A stretch of 64,000 nucleotides of DNA from Bradyrhizobium sp. SSBR45G (GCF_030159255.1 NZ_BSCT01000005.1:124001-188000); one strand, 5' to 3'; shown: positions 43,129 through 56,531, numbered from the stretch's first letter. Notes: generated by a model from the letters alone, not told the origin. Numbers and translations are program-made.

Positions 43129-44310
43129 TCAGGTTTCGACCAACCCCGTAGAAGTCCCACTCGCGGCGGAGTCCTTCCGTCCGTGCGGCAGGGCCAGATA
43201 GGACTCCGAGCCCATCTCGATCAGCCGCGACGACGTCCGCTTGAACTCCATCGCCTCGATGCCCTCGGCCGCGATGTAGAGCGAGATCGGGTCGGCCTCG
43301 GCGGAGGCGATCAGCTTGACGGCATTGTCGTAGAGCGTGTCGATCAAGGTGATGAAGCGCTTGGCGGCGTTGCGCTCGGCGAGATCCATCACCGGAACGT
43401 GGTCGATCAGGATCGTATGATAGTCGTGCGCCAGCCGCAGATAGTCCGACGCCGCGAGCGGCTTCTCACACAGGTCGGCAAAGCCGAAACGCGCGACACC
43501 ATTGGCCGAGCATGGCACATGCAGGACGCGCCCCTTGATCGTGATGTCCCGCGACCGGCACCTGGCATTGCCCGTGAGCTGGCCCCAGGCCTTGTCGAGC
43601 GCGGCGCGCGCATCGACGTCGGGCGGCACCAGCCACGTCTTGACGCCGGCGAGCTTCTCCAGCCGGAAATCAGTCCGCGCATCGAGCCTGACAACATCCA
43701 TGTGGTCGGCGATCTGCTTGATGAAGGGCAGGAACAGCGCGCGATTGAGGCCGCCTTTGTAGAGATCCTCAGGCGCGACGTTGGAGGTCGCCACGACCAC
43801 CGTGCCGAGCTCGAACAGCTTGGCGAACAGGCGGCCCAGGATCATCGCATCGGCGATGTCGGTGACGTGGAATTCGTCGAAGCAGAGCAGCCAGGCCTGG
43901 TCGAAGATCGCCTGCGCGGTCAGCCCGATCACGTCGCCATCGGCGAGCTCGCCCCGCGCGATGTTCTGGCGGTAGCCGTAGATGCGCTCATGCACCTCGG
44001 CCATGAATTCGTGGAAATGCGCGCGGCGCTTGTGCTCGACCGGACAGGCCTGAAAGAACAGGTCCATCAGCATGGTCTTGCCGCGGCCGACCTCGCCATG
44101 GACATAGAGGCCGCGCGGCGGCTCGCTCTTGTCGGAAAAGAGGCGGCCGAACAACCCCTGCTTGCGTGCGGGCTTGTAGGTGGCGAGGCGCCGCTCCATC
44201 GCCGCCAGGGCGTCGGCGACCTCGGCCTGGGCGGGGTCGGCCTCGATCGCACCGGTGTCGACGAGAGACTGATATTGCGCGCGGAACGCGTCTGAGGGAG
44301 TGGACAACAT
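43129..44310 (-). CDS. zapE: Cell division protein ZapE / AFG1-like ATPase
   Basis: The 393-residue P-loop ATPase has PPRGLYVHGEVGRGKTMLMDLF (Walker A), FHEFMAEVHERI, LLCFDEFHVTDIADAMILGR (Walker B) and VATSNVAPEDLYKGGLNR, all hallmarks of the AFG1/LACE1/ZapE family. In E. coli ZapE destabilises FtsZ filaments under stress; the mitochondrial relatives aid protein quality control. It lies upstream of mdh on the same strand with a 236-base gap, so it is probably transcribed separately. Confidence 0.93.
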   Translation of the reverse strand: MLSTPSDAFRAQYQSLVDTGAIEADPAQAEVADALAAMERRLATYKPARKQGLFGRLFSDKSEPPRGLYVHGEVGRGKTMLMDLFFQACPVEHKRRAHFHEFMAEVHERIYGYRQNIARGELADGDVIGLTAQAIFDQAWLLCFDEFHVTDIADAMILGRLFAKLFELGTVVVATSNVAPEDLYKGGLNRALFLPFIKQIADHMDVVRLDARTDFRLEKLAGVKTWLVPPDVDARAALDKAWGQLTGNARCRSRDITIKGRVLHVPCSANGVARFGFADLCEKPLAASDYLRLAHDYHTILIDHVPVMDLAERNAAKRFITLIDTLYDNAVKLIASAEADPISLYIAAEGIEAMEFKRTSSRLIEMGSESYLALPHGRKDSAASGTSTGLVET

Positions 44311-44470
44311 GAGCCCACTCTAGGTCACGAGACTTACGGAAAATGCAATCCGCAAATGGTGGAAGCCGCCATGCAGCGGAGCCGTGAGGTCTTGGTATAT
44401 GGCACGCAAACGCCGCGACGCTCGTTAGTCCCGGGCTAACGACGTTCGCCTGAGCTGCGCCCAGCGCTCC

Positions 44471-45010
44471 TCATTCCGGACAAAGGTCGTAGGCGTCCTC
44501 GACGACGTAAGGGCCGCCGCCGGTCGAGGCACGCGCCGAGAACAGCACGAAGCGCTCGGCGACGAAGACCCGGCTCGGGAAATAGCCGCGGACCGACAGA
44601 TAGTCGGCGACGTCCTGGCTCGAGGCATCGTGCAGCCGCGCCAGCGTGACATGCGGGACGAATTTGCGCCCCTCGGGATCGAGGCCGATCCGCTGCATCA
44701 GCCGCTCCAGCTCGGCCTGCAGCTCGATCAGCGGCCGGCTCGGCGCGATGTTGGCGACGACGGCCCGCGGCTTGCGGCCGCCGAAGCTCGACAGTCCCTG
44801 CACCGTCACTTCGAACGGCTTGCGGTTCACCCGCCACAGCATCGAGGCGATCTCGTTGGCCGAGGCGCCGTCGATGTCACCGATGAAACGCAACGTGACA
44901 TGGTAGTTTTCGGGATCGATCCAACGGGCGCCGGGGAGGCCCCCCCGCAAACCGGAAAGCGTCTGGCCGACCTCGGCCGGGATTTCCAGTCCAGTAAACA
45001 GACGCGGCAT
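44471..45010 (-). CDS. thpR: RNA 2',3'-cyclic phosphodiesterase (2'-5' RNA ligase family)
   Basis: The 179-residue protein begins MPRLFTGLEIPAEV and has the two catalytic HxTx motifs, HVTLRFIG and HVTLARL, that define the 2H phosphoesterase superfamily. ThpR opens 2',3'-cyclic phosphates on RNA and can ligate tRNA halves in vitro. The start at 45010 is the family start; the longer open frame adds an unrelated segment. It is monocistronic, with about 160 and 205 bases of untranslated DNA on its two sides. Confidence 0.92.
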   Translation of the reverse strand: MPRLFTGLEIPAEVGQTLSGLRGGLPGARWIDPENYHVTLRFIGDIDGASANEIASMLWRVNRKPFEVTVQGLSSFGGRKPRAVVANIAPSRPLIELQAELERLMQRIGLDPEGRKFVPHVTLARLHDASSQDVADYLSVRGYFPSRVFVAERFVLFSARASTGGGPYVVEDAYDLCPE

Positions 45011-45215
45011 CGTTTCAGGACTCCGATGCTGGAGGCTGATCTCGAAAGGTGACGAGATCATGCCTTGACGAGAATGATCGACGACGAATCGCCAATGCAT
45101 AATTCCTACCGAATTTATATGACTCCGCGACGGAAGGTGCGTTAACGCCGGTAAAACCTGCGGAAAACCCGGTCCTTAAGGTTATCGAAAGTCGATCCGG
45201 CGCGGCTTCGTTCCG

Positions 45216-45903
45216 TCATTGCCCACGAAGCGGACGCAGGAATGCTTCTGCCGTAGGCAACAGCCTGGACACGATGATGTCGACGCCTGCGGCGGTGGGG
45301 TGAATGCCGTCGGCCTGGTTCAGCTTCGGGTCGGCGGCGACGCCGTCGAGGAAGAACGGATAGAGCGGCACGCCGAACTCCCGGGCAAGATCGGGGTAGA
45401 TCGCATTGAACTTCACGGCGTAGTCGCTGCCGTAGTTCGGCGGCGCCAGCATACCGCACAGCATGACGGCGATGCCGCGCGCCTTCAGCCGGGTCACGAT
45501 CTCCGTCAACGCCTTGCGCGTGACGGCGGGGTCGATGCCGCGCAGCGCATCATTGGCGCCGAGCTCGACGATCACCGCTTCGGTGCCATCCGCCACCGAC
45601 CAGTCGAGCCGGTCGCGGCCGCCGGAGGAGGTGTCGCCGGACACGCCGGCATTGGTCAGGTCGATCAGCAGCCCCTTGGCCTGCAATGCTTTTTGCAGCT
45701 TGGCCGGAAACGAATCCGAGGCCGACAGGCCGAGACCTGCGCTCAAGGAGTCGCCGAGCACGACAAGCTTGATCGGCTTGGCCGCGTCCGCGCCCGCGAA
45801 CACCGGAGAAGCTGTCATCAAAGCGAGCATCAACACGAGTATGTGCACGAAGATGCGTCCGCGCCTCTCGACCCGGCTTGCGGAGTTGCCATATGACCGA
45901 GCC

Positions 45904-45917
<14 letters not shown>
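45216..45917 (-). CDS. SGNH arylesterase / TesA-like lysophospholipase
   Basis: A secreted GDSL hydrolase with all SGNH blocks: [12 protein letters not shown] (nucleophile), the Gly of [18 protein letters not shown], and DGIHPTAAG near the end. A signal peptide ([20 protein letters not shown]) precedes the domain. E. coli TesA has the same fold and the same divergent ybbA-ybbP neighbours, so a TesA-type thioesterase/lysophospholipase is likely. The start is uncertain: ATG 45917 has GAGG five bases upstream but overlaps the divergent ABC gene by 14 bases; ATG 45905 and GTG 45848 are alternatives. Confidence 0.88.
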
Positions 45918-46637
<720 letters not shown>

Positions 46638-46641
<4 letters not shown>

Positions 46642-49208
46642 GCGCCATGTCGGAGCCGGTCGCGGGCGGCCGAATGGCCTTCCTGCCCGTTCGCTACGCC
46701 TTGCGTGAGCTGCGCGGCGGCTTGCGCGGCTTCTATGTCTTCATCGCCTGCATCGCGCTCGGCGTTCTCGCCATCGCCGGTGTCGGCTCGGTCGCGGCGA
46801 GCCTGAATGACGGCCTCGTCCGCGAGGGCCGGACGCTGCTCGGCGGCGACGTCGCGTTCTCGCTGTTTCAGCGCGAGGCCAAGCCGGAGGAGATCGACTT
46901 CCTGCGCTCGCGCGGGCAGCTGTCGCTGGCGGCAACCTTGCGGGCGATGGTGCGCTCCGGCGACGCCAAGCTGGCGCTGGTCGAGCTCAAGGCGGTCGAT
47001 AACGCCTATCCTTTGCTGGGGAAGGCCGAGCTGCAGCCAGACCTGCCGATGGCCGACATCCTGGCCGAGCGCGATGGCGCCTATGGGGCCGCCGCCGATC
47101 CGGCGCTGCTGGCGCGGCTGGACCTCAAGATCGGCGACACCGTCAGCATCGACACGATCCGCTTCCAGATCCGGAGCGCCTTGCAGGCCGAGCCGGACAA
47201 GCTGTCCGGCGGCATTGGCCTCGGGCCGCGCTTCCTGATCAGCGAGGCCGGCCTGCGCGCCACGCCGCTGCTGCAGCCCGGCAGCCTGGTGCGCTGGACC
47301 TACCGGGTCCGACTGCCTGACAACGCCACCGACGACCGTGCCGCCGCGTCCTTCATCGCCGACACCCGTCTGACACTGCCATCGGCAGGCTGGGAGATCC
47401 GCAGCCGCAGCAATGCCTCGCCGCAGCTGGAGCGGACCATCGGCCGCTTCACGCAATTTCTGACGCTGGTCGGTCTCGCCGCATTGCTGGTCGGCGGCGT
47501 CGGCGTCGCCAATGCGGTCAAGAGCCATGTCGACCGCCGCACCGAGGTGATCGCCGCGTTCAAGGCGCTTGGCGCCACCAGCCGCGACGTGTTCGGCATC
47601 TACCTCGTGCAGGTGATGGTGCTCGCCACGATCGGTTCGATCATCGGACTCTGCGCCGGCGCCGCCCTGCCCTTCATCATCGTCGGGCTGTTCGGCAAGA
47701 TCCTGCCGCTGCCGGTGGTGGCAGCTGTCCATCCGGACGAACTGGCGCTCTCGTTCATCTACGGCCTGCTCACCGCACTGGCGTTCGGTCTGTGGCCGCT
47801 GGGTCGGGTGCGTGACGTGCCCGTCGCGGCGCTGTTCCGGGAGGCCGTGATCGCCGAATGGCACCGGCCGCGCTGGAGCTATCTGGCGCTGATATCAGGC
47901 ACCGTGGCGCTGCTGATCGCGGTCGTGATCGGCCTGTCTTACGACAAGAAGATCGCGGCGGTGTTCGTGGCGGCGGCGGCGCTGGTATTCGTGCTGCTGC
48001 GTGGCATCGCCGCCGTCGTGATGGCGATTGCCCGCAGCCTGCCGCGCAGCCGCTTCCCGATGCTGCGGCTGGCGGTCAGCAACATCTACCGCCCGGGCGC
48101 GCTGACGCCCTCTGTGGTGCTCTCACTCGGACTGGGGCTCGCCGTCCTGGTGACGATCACCCAGATCGACGGCAATCTGCGGCGCCAGTTCCTGGCGCAA
48201 CTGCCTGAGCAGGCGCCGTCATTCTTCTTCATCGACGTCCCCTCGGGCGAAGCGGACCGCTTCCGGGACTTCCTCAAGGGCCTGGCCCCGCAATCGACGG
48301 TCGATGATGTTCCGATGCTGCGCGGGCGCATCGTCTCCGCCCGCGGCGTCAAGGCCGAAGACCTGAAGGCGACGGCGGACACCGAATGGGTGCTGCAGAG
48401 CGATCGCGGCCTGACCTACACCAGCGAGATCCCGAAGGGCTCTAAGGTCGTCGAGGGCGAGTGGTGGGGCGAGACTTACAGTGGCCCGCCGCTGGTCTCG
48501 ATCGAGAAGCGCATCGCGGACGGGCTGGGGCTCAAGCTCGGCGACGATATCGTCGTCAACGTGCTCGGACGCGACATCGCGGCGCGGATCGGCAACATGC
48601 GCACGATCGACTGGCAGGGGCTGGGGATCAATTTCGTGCTGGTGTTCTCTCCGAATGCGTTCAAGGGAGCGCCACATACCCATGTCGCCACCCTGACCGA
48701 GGCGCGCTCCGATGCCGCGGAGGACGCCCGCGTCATCCGCAAGGTGGCCGATGCGTTCCCGATGGTGACCAGCGTGCGCGTCCGCGAGGTGATGGAGACG
48801 GTCGGATCGGTCGTCGCCAACCTGGCGCTCGCGATCCGCGGCGCCAGTGCGGTGACACTCATCTCCGCCATCCTGGTGCTGGGCGGCGCGCTGGCCGCCG
48901 GCCACCGCCACCGGGTCTATGACGCCGTGATCCTGAAGACGCTTGGCGCCACGCGGCTCCGGCTGCTCGGGGCGTACGCGCTCGAATATCTCATGATCGG
49001 CTTTGCCACCGCCGCGTTCGGCGTCATTGCGGGCTCGGTGGCCGCGTGGTTGATCGTGACCCGGCTGATGACCCTGAGCTTCGCCTGGCAGGCCGGCAGT
49101 GCTGCGCTGGTCGTGCTGGCTGCGCTGATCGTGACGGTTGGCCTGGGTCTGGCCGGCACGCTGCTCGCGCTCAACCAGAAGCCGGCAACGGTTCTTCGGA
49201 ACCTGTAG
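46638..49208 (+). CDS. FtsX-like ABC transporter permease (YbbP-like)
   Basis: The 856-residue membrane protein has an N-terminal helix (GFYVFIACIALGVLAIAGVG), a large periplasmic domain, three helices forming the first FtsX core (TLVGLAALLVGGVGVANAVKSH and following), further helices near 400-450, a second periplasmic domain, and a C-terminal FtsX core (AVTLISAILVLGGALAAGHR, ILKTLGATRLRLL). This two-core, 10-helix design is that of YbbP. It works with the preceding ATPase, with which it overlaps by 4 bases. Confidence 0.92.
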
Positions 49209-49394
49209 CCGTGAGCGGCTTGCGCGCTCATGCCGCACGGTTAACGGGATTTACACCGCGCAGACGCGCGCGGAGCGACATTCAGCCGCGCGTGGAAGCT
49301 TGCAGCGGATATGCTAGTTTCCCATCTAGGGAATGGGCTCAGAGAGCTGCCAAAGAGACTCGCCAAAAGATGGCGAATTTGCCGATGACGCAAA

Positions 49395-49492
49395 TTTAAT
49401 ATCCGTGGCAGTGGGTATGAGATAGGGTTTTTCGAGAACCGGTCTAAGGTCCCTCACGGACCGCAGCGCCGGGCAACCAACGGGAATCGACC
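49395..49492 (+). ncRNA. Probable ybhL leader RNA motif
   Basis: The untranslated region just before the BI-1/YbhL gene contains a GGTCC-CTCAC-GGACC hairpin (49448-49462) followed by a GC-rich stretch up to the ribosome site. A conserved structured leader called ybhL has been described upstream of this gene family in alphaproteobacteria; position and hairpin fit. I cannot check the covariance model, so limits are approximate. Confidence 0.5.
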
Positions 49493-50287
49493 ATGTCGGA
49501 CCTAGACCGCAACTATGCTTCACCCTTTGGCCGGGTGGCCGGGCGCGCCGATGCCGCGACCGTCGACGCCGGTCTGCGCGCCTACATGCTGCGCATCTAC
49601 AATTACATGAGCATCGGCCTGGCCATCACCGGCCTCGCGGCTCTCGGCGTCTACATGGCGTCGGTGACCGGCGATCCGGCGGCCGGCGTCTTCAAGTTCG
49701 GCGCCAATACCTACCTGACGCAGTTCGGCTACGCGATGTTCGTGAGCCCGCTGAAGTGGCTGTTCATCCTGGCCCCGCTGGCGATGGTGTTCGCCATCTC
49801 GGCCGGCATCAACCGGCTGGCACCGTCGACGTCCCAGATCCTGTTCTGGGTGTTCTCGGCGCTGATGGGCATCTCGCTGTCGTCGATCTTCCTGGTGTAC
49901 ACCCATACCTCCATCGTGCGGGTGTTCTTCATCACCGCGGCGACGTTCGGTGCGCTCAGCCTGTACGGCTACACGACCAAGCGTGACATGACCGGCATGG
50001 GCTCGTTCCTGTTCATGGGCCTGATCGGCATCATCCTGGCGAGCCTCGTGAACCTGTTCCTGGCGAGCTCGATGCTGCAGTTCATCGTCTCGGTGGTCGG
50101 CGTGTTCGTGTTCGCGGGCCTCACCGCCTGGGATACGCAGCGCCTGAAGAACGAGTACATCTACGGCTACGCCTCTGCCGGCGGCGACATCGCCGAGCGC
50201 GCGGCGATCACCGGCGCCCTGTCGCTGTACCTGAACTTCATCAACCTGTTCACGCTGCTGCTGCAGCTGCTCGGACAGCGCGACTGA
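49493..50287 (+). CDS. Bax inhibitor-1 family membrane protein (YbhL/YccA)
   Basis: The 264-residue protein has seven hydrophobic helices after a polar N-terminal 30 residues and the family signatures YMSIGLAITGLAALG, SLSSIFLVYTHTSIVRVFFI, GLTAWDTQRLKNEY and the final FINLFTLLLQLLG. BI-1 proteins are inner-membrane, pH-sensitive calcium-leak channels in bacteria; YccA also modulates the FtsH protease. The gene is monocistronic, with a probable structured leader and a strong terminator. Confidence 0.94.
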   Translation: MSDLDRNYASPFGRVAGRADAATVDAGLRAYMLRIYNYMSIGLAITGLAALGVYMASVTGDPAAGVFKFGANTYLTQFGYAMFVSPLKWLFILAPLAMVFAISAGINRLAPSTSQILFWVFSALMGISLSSIFLVYTHTSIVRVFFITAATFGALSLYGYTTKRDMTGMGSFLFMGLIGIILASLVNLFLASSMLQFIVSVVGVFVFAGLTAWDTQRLKNEYIYGYASAGGDIAERAAITGALSLYLNFINLFTLLLQLLGQRD

Positions 50288-50314
50288 TCCAACCGCTCTC
50301 GCGAGTGACCTTCA

Positions 50315-50347
50315 AAGCCCCGGCCTCACCGCCGGGGCTTTTCGTTT
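50315..50347 (+). terminator. Intrinsic terminator after the BI-1 gene
   Basis: AAGCCCCGGC-CTCACC-GCCGGGGCTT forms a perfect 10-bp stem, followed by TTCGTTT. Confidence 0.9.
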
Positions 50348-50445
50348 GCCTCCGTTTCGGATGAATCAGCGGCAGCTTCGCCTGGTAAGGGCAGCCATGC
50401 CCCGGCGAGGTTGATCAGTCGGTCCGCCCTGGTATTGTTCCACCC

Positions 50446-50976
50446 ATGTCCAGCATTGACATCCGTCCGACGGCCGAGGCCGACCTCCCCGCGATCACCG
50501 CCATTTATGGCCAGGCCGTCCGCGAGGGTACGGCGACGTTCGAGCTCGATCCGCCTGATCTGGCCGAGATGACGCGCCGCTTCCGGGTGCTCACCGAAGG
50601 CGGCTTTCCCTATCTCGTCGCCGTCCTGGACGGTCGGGTCGCAGGCTATGCTTATGCCGGCGCCTACCGGCCGCGGCCGGCCTACCGCTTCACCGTCGAG
50701 AACTCGGTGTACCTCGATCCGTCCAGCCACCGGCGCGGCATCGGCAGCCTTCTGATGGAGCGGTTGATCACCGACTGCGAGGCCCGGGGCTTCCGGCAGA
50801 TGATCGCGGTCATCGGCGACTCCGCCAATGCCGCGTCGATCGCGCTGCACCGCAAATGCGGTTTCGCGCTGATCGGCACCCATCCGAATGTCGGGCTGAA
50901 GTTCGGCCGCTGGCTCGATACCGTGATGATGCAGCGGCCGCTCGGCGCCGGCGGCACCGCCGTGCCGGCGGCGTAA
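50446..50976 (+). CDS. GNAT N-acyltransferase (YncA/Pat-like)
   Basis: The 176-residue protein begins IDIRPTAEADLPAITAIYGQ and has GYAYAGAYRPRPAYRFTVEN, SVYLDPSSHRRGIGSLLMER (acetyl-CoA loop) and ALHRKCGFALIGTHPNVGLK, the pattern of phosphinothricin acetyltransferase and YncA/MnaT. These enzymes acetylate methionine sulfone, sulfoximine or phosphinothricin; the native role is detoxification of amino-acid analogues. The exact substrate cannot be assigned. It stands alone after a terminator. Confidence 0.88.
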   Translation: MSSIDIRPTAEADLPAITAIYGQAVREGTATFELDPPDLAEMTRRFRVLTEGGFPYLVAVLDGRVAGYAYAGAYRPRPAYRFTVENSVYLDPSSHRRGIGSLLMERLITDCEARGFRQMIAVIGDSANAASIALHRKCGFALIGTHPNVGLKFGRWLDTVMMQRPLGAGGTAVPAA

Positions 50977-51070
50977 GCTTCCAGAGATCTCGCCGCGGCG
51001 CGGATCTCGTTCCCACAAGATGGAGAGTCCGGGTTCGCGCAGGCACGCCCCGGACGACCGACGGGCGACG

Positions 51071-51436
51071 CTAGACGAGAGCCGGCTTCGGCGCGATCAC
51101 CAGCAGCACCCGCTCCAGCTCGTGGCCGCGGCGCAGGATCAGGCCGGTCGCCGAGATCACGCTGTACATGCCCTGCTTGCGCGCGAGCCGCGGATCCTTC
51201 TCGATGCGGTAGATCGGCACCTCGGAGGCCCGGCGAAACACCGAGAACACGGCCCGGTCGCGCAGGAAATCGATGGAGTAGTCGCGCCACTCGCCGTCGG
51301 CGACCATGCGGCCGTAGAGATTGAGGATACGGTTGAGCTCGAGTCGATCGAACGTCAGCCGGTGAGGCGATGCGGCAGCGTTGCGCGCCGCCGCGCGGTT
51401 CTCGCTAGGGTCGGCATCCTCCGGCGTGACGTTCAT
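51071..51436 (-). CDS. DUF2794-family protein
   Basis: The 121-residue product has a short Asp/Ala-rich head and the conserved core LTFDRLELNRILNLYGRMVA, WRDYSIDFLRDRAVFSVFRR, YRIEKDPRLARKQGMYSVIS and GHELERVLLVIAPK. This matches the DUF2794 family, a small soluble alphaproteobacterial family of unknown function. A strong AGGAGGA site precedes the ATG at 51436; a longer open frame is not needed. The gene lies downstream of, and on the opposite strand to, the structured RNA candidate. Confidence 0.85.
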   Translation of the reverse strand: MNVTPEDADPSENRAAARNAAASPHRLTFDRLELNRILNLYGRMVADGEWRDYSIDFLRDRAVFSVFRRASEVPIYRIEKDPRLARKQGMYSVISATGLILRRGHELERVLLVIAPKPALV

Positions 51437-51637
51437 GTGCGTCCTCCTGTCATCTGTGTGACATGATCGCGCCATCCGCCGACAGCTGCAAGGGGCCGTT
51501 TTCACTCTTGAAGTTCGGCCGAACAAACAACCGGGCCGGGTTCCGTGAACACGCAACCGTCACGGGATCGTTAGCAGAATCATAATCGCGCCGTCTTTCT
51601 GCCCAGCGACCGCCCCCGACGTTAGGCATAAGATTCG

Positions 51638-51760
51638 TGTGCGTTGGCCCGGTCCTTTCGGTTCCGGATTCCTCAGCCCCCAGCCCCCCGGGGTCGTCAG
51701 GATCGGGTCTATTCACAAGTAAGGCAAAGGGCCAACGCAAGTTGGTCCTTTTGCTTTTTT
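51638..51760 (+). ncRNA. Candidate structured small RNA with intrinsic terminator (possibly 6S-like)
   Basis: In the 422-base gap between two minus-strand genes, TGCGTTGGCCC (51640-51650) is fully complementary to GGGCCAACGCA (51729-51739), closing an RNA of about 100 nt. Inside, TTCCTCAGCCCC can pair with GGGGTCGTCAGGA to form a terminal stem, leaving internal loops on both sides, a 6S-like layout. The 3' closing strand alternatively pairs with GTTGGTCCTTT to form a terminator stem (51726-51751) followed by TGCTTTTTT. A weak -10-like TAAGAT is at 51629. There is no downstream plus-strand gene, so an independent RNA is favoured over an attenuator. The 6S identity is inference; rest of the gap shows nothing. 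Confidence 0.5.
51726..51760 (+). terminator. Intrinsic terminator of the RNA candidate
   Basis: AAAGGGCCAAC-GCAA-GTTGGTCCTTT pairs over 11 positions with one G-U, followed by TGCTTTTTT. The U-run is on the plus strand. Confidence 0.75.
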
Positions 51761-51858
51761 GGCGTCAGCTGCGCGATGAGGTGGTGGCGTGCATCCGTCG
51801 TCCGCCAGGACGTTCCAGGCTTTCCGCAGGCAGCACGAAGGATGAGCCGAGCGGGCTC

Positions 51859-52653
51859 TCAGCGCTCGGGAGCGCGGGCCGTCGCGGAAGCTCGGCCGAC
51901 CAAGGGCAGATCGGAAAGGGCCGCACCGAGCATCAGCCCGGGCCGGTCGCGGCTGCCATCCTGGACATAGACGACGGCACCATCGACGCCCTCACGGGCG
52001 ATCTTGTCTAACGGCACGCTCCAGCTGGCCGGCGACCCGTTCCAGTCACCCAGCTTCTGCAGGCTGCGCACGACATTGTAATAGGTCAGCTCGCGGCCAC
52101 CGTTCTCGCCACGGGCGACCGAGATCGGGACCACCCGCGAGATCGAGCAGACCCAGACCTCGCCATGCCTGCGCAACGCATGCTCGGTCGCTGCGGCCAC
52201 CGATACCGTCAGCACCTCAGCATCGACCGACAGGCTCACCGGCACCGACATCACGGCACCGCCCTGGGCGGTCTCCTCGATGGCGCCCTCGATCGCTTCG
52301 CGATCGCTGCCGATCACATGGACCGAGCCGTTCACCACCGCCTGCGGGGTATAGACCTCACGGTCGCCGCGCGCCCTGGAATAGGCGCGCTGCCGCGCGG
52401 TGAAGCGGGAGTCGGCGAGCGTGTCCTTCCAGCCGAGATAGTCCCAGTAGTCGATCGGCAGGGAAAGGGCGATGACGGAGGGATCGCGGGCGAGGTCGCC
52501 GAGCACCTTGTCGGCGGGCGGACAAGACGAGCATCCTTGCGACGTGAACAGTTCGATCACCGCACGGGGATCAGACGCGGCCGGCCGGACGAAAGCAATG
52601 ACCGCACAGACACCCAGCGCCGCGCGCGACCACCACGACATCTGTCCACTCAT
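51859..52653 (-). CDS. DUF1223-family secreted thioredoxin-fold protein
   Basis: The 264-residue product has an N-terminal signal peptide (AALGVCAVIAFVRPAASD), then VIELFTSQGCSSCPPADKVL with a CxxC pair at the position of a thioredoxin active site, SLPIDYWDYLGWKDTLA, RQRAYSRA and YTPQAVVNGSVHVIGSDR. These are hallmarks of DUF1223. The function is not established; a periplasmic redox role is inferred. The ATG at 52653 follows AGGACAGTGACG; a GTG two codons upstream is in frame. Confidence 0.88.
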   Translation of the reverse strand: MSGQMSWWSRAALGVCAVIAFVRPAASDPRAVIELFTSQGCSSCPPADKVLGDLARDPSVIALSLPIDYWDYLGWKDTLADSRFTARQRAYSRARGDREVYTPQAVVNGSVHVIGSDREAIEGAIEETAQGGAVMSVPVSLSVDAEVLTVSVAAATEHALRRHGEVWVCSISRVVPISVARGENGGRELTYYNVVRSLQKLGDWNGSPASWSVPLDKIAREGVDGAVVYVQDGSRDRPGLMLGAALSDLPLVGRASATARAPER

Positions 52654-52740
52654 CGTCACTGTCCTGTCTGGAACACTGTGTCCGCTACGCCCTGCCGCGT
52701 CAATGAATCTGCGAAACCGCCTTCGTAGTTAAGAGACTGC

Positions 52741-52781
52741 AAACGCAAAGGAGGCGGCCTTTGTCTTAGGCCGCCTCCTTC
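52741..52781 (-). terminator. Intrinsic terminator of acnA
   Basis: On the minus strand AAGGAGGCGGCCT pairs with AGGCCGCCTCCTT across a 7-base loop (13 bp), followed by TGCGTTTG. Confidence 0.88.
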
Positions 52782-52832
52782 ATCACCCGCTACTCACTTC
52801 AGAGTGAGCCAAACTGTCGCATCGCGCTTTGG

Positions 52833-55553
<2,721 letters not shown>

Positions 55554-55775
55554 GCGTGGAAATCCCAATTGATCTGGATACCCCGAGGGGGTATTTAAGA
55601 ACCGTCAGCGCGAGGCGCCGGATGGCTTGCAGCGGGCGATTGTGTGCTGCATCAAGTTCCGGCTTATAGAAGCTTTCTAGTTGCGCCGCCACAGCCACAA
55701 GCAAGCCGCGACGTGGCATCACCCACAAATTCTCACGCGCTAGCCATCAATTCCCTAGGGGCTGTTACGACGGGC

Positions 55776-56387
55776 ATGCAGCTGTCTCCACGATTGTTCG
55801 GCCGCGACGTCAGATGCGTGCGCGGCGGCCGCGAGGTGTTCACGGGCCTTGCCTTCGAGGCGGGGGCCGGCGAGGCGCTGGCGGTGACCGGACACAATGG
55901 CGCGGGCAAGACCTCGCTGCTGCGATTGATCGCAGGCCTGCTGCTGCCGGCGGGCGGCACCATTGCCATCGAGAGTGGCGAAGGCGAGCTGACCGTGCCG
56001 GAACAGGCGCATTATCTCGGCCACCGCGATGCGCTGAAGCCGGCGCTCAGCGTCGCTGAGAACCTGACCTTCTGGGCCGACTTCCTCGGCGGCGGCACCA
56101 TCAGACCGATCCCGGATTGCCTCGCCGCCGTCGGCATCGCCCACACCATCGACCTGCCGGCCGCCTATCTCTCCGCCGGCCAGCGCCGCCGCCTGTCATT
56201 GGCGCGCCTGCTGGCAGTGCCGCGACTGCTCTGGCTGCTCGACGAGCCGACCGCGGCACTGGATGTCGCGGGGCAGGCGATGTTTGCCGGGCTGATGCGT
56301 GAGCATCTTGCCGGGGGTGGACTGATCGTGGCCGCCACGCACGGGCCGCTGGGCATCGACACAAGCGAGCTGCGGATCGGGAATTGA
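55776..56387 (+). CDS. ccmA: Heme exporter ATPase CcmA
   Basis: The 203-residue ABC ATPase has Walker A GHNGAGKT (39-46), the CcmA-type [22 protein letters not shown], signature [15 protein letters not shown] and Walker B LLWLLDEP. With CcmB and CcmC it releases heme from the CcmE chaperone in cytochrome c maturation. The ATG at 55776 is the family start; an open frame reaching 55644 adds an unrelated segment. A palindromic element separates it from ccmB. Confidence 0.95.
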   Translation: MQLSPRLFGRDVRCVRGGREVFTGLAFEAGAGEALAVTGHNGAGKTSLLRLIAGLLLPAGGTIAIESGEGELTVPEQAHYLGHRDALKPALSVAENLTFWADFLGGGTIRPIPDCLAAVGIAHTIDLPAAYLSAGQRRRLSLARLLAVPRLLWLLDEPTAALDVAGQAMFAGLMREHLAGGGLIVAATHGPLGIDTSELRIGN

Positions 56388-56429
56388 AATTGATGGTCAT
56401 GAGACAGGCAGCTCTCCGCCGCAACGCCG

Positions 56430-56531
56430 CTGCGCTCCCCTCCCCCTTGCGGGGAGGGGTCGGGGGTGGGGGTCCACACGGGCAGTGTCGCCCGCCCCGA
56501 CCCTCCCCCGCAAGGGGGGAGGGGGTGCACC
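56430..56531. repeat. GC-rich palindromic element, family A copy 3
   Basis: CCTCCCCCTTGCGGGGAGGG at the left is mirrored by CCCGCAAGGGGGGAGGG at the right. It lies between ccmA and ccmB, inside what is normally a tight operon. Confidence 0.85.

Noticed and set aside
51637..52011. 124-residue plus-strand open frame over the RNA candidate
   Set aside because: It has no ribosome site or family motif, overlaps the DUF1223 gene and includes the terminator.
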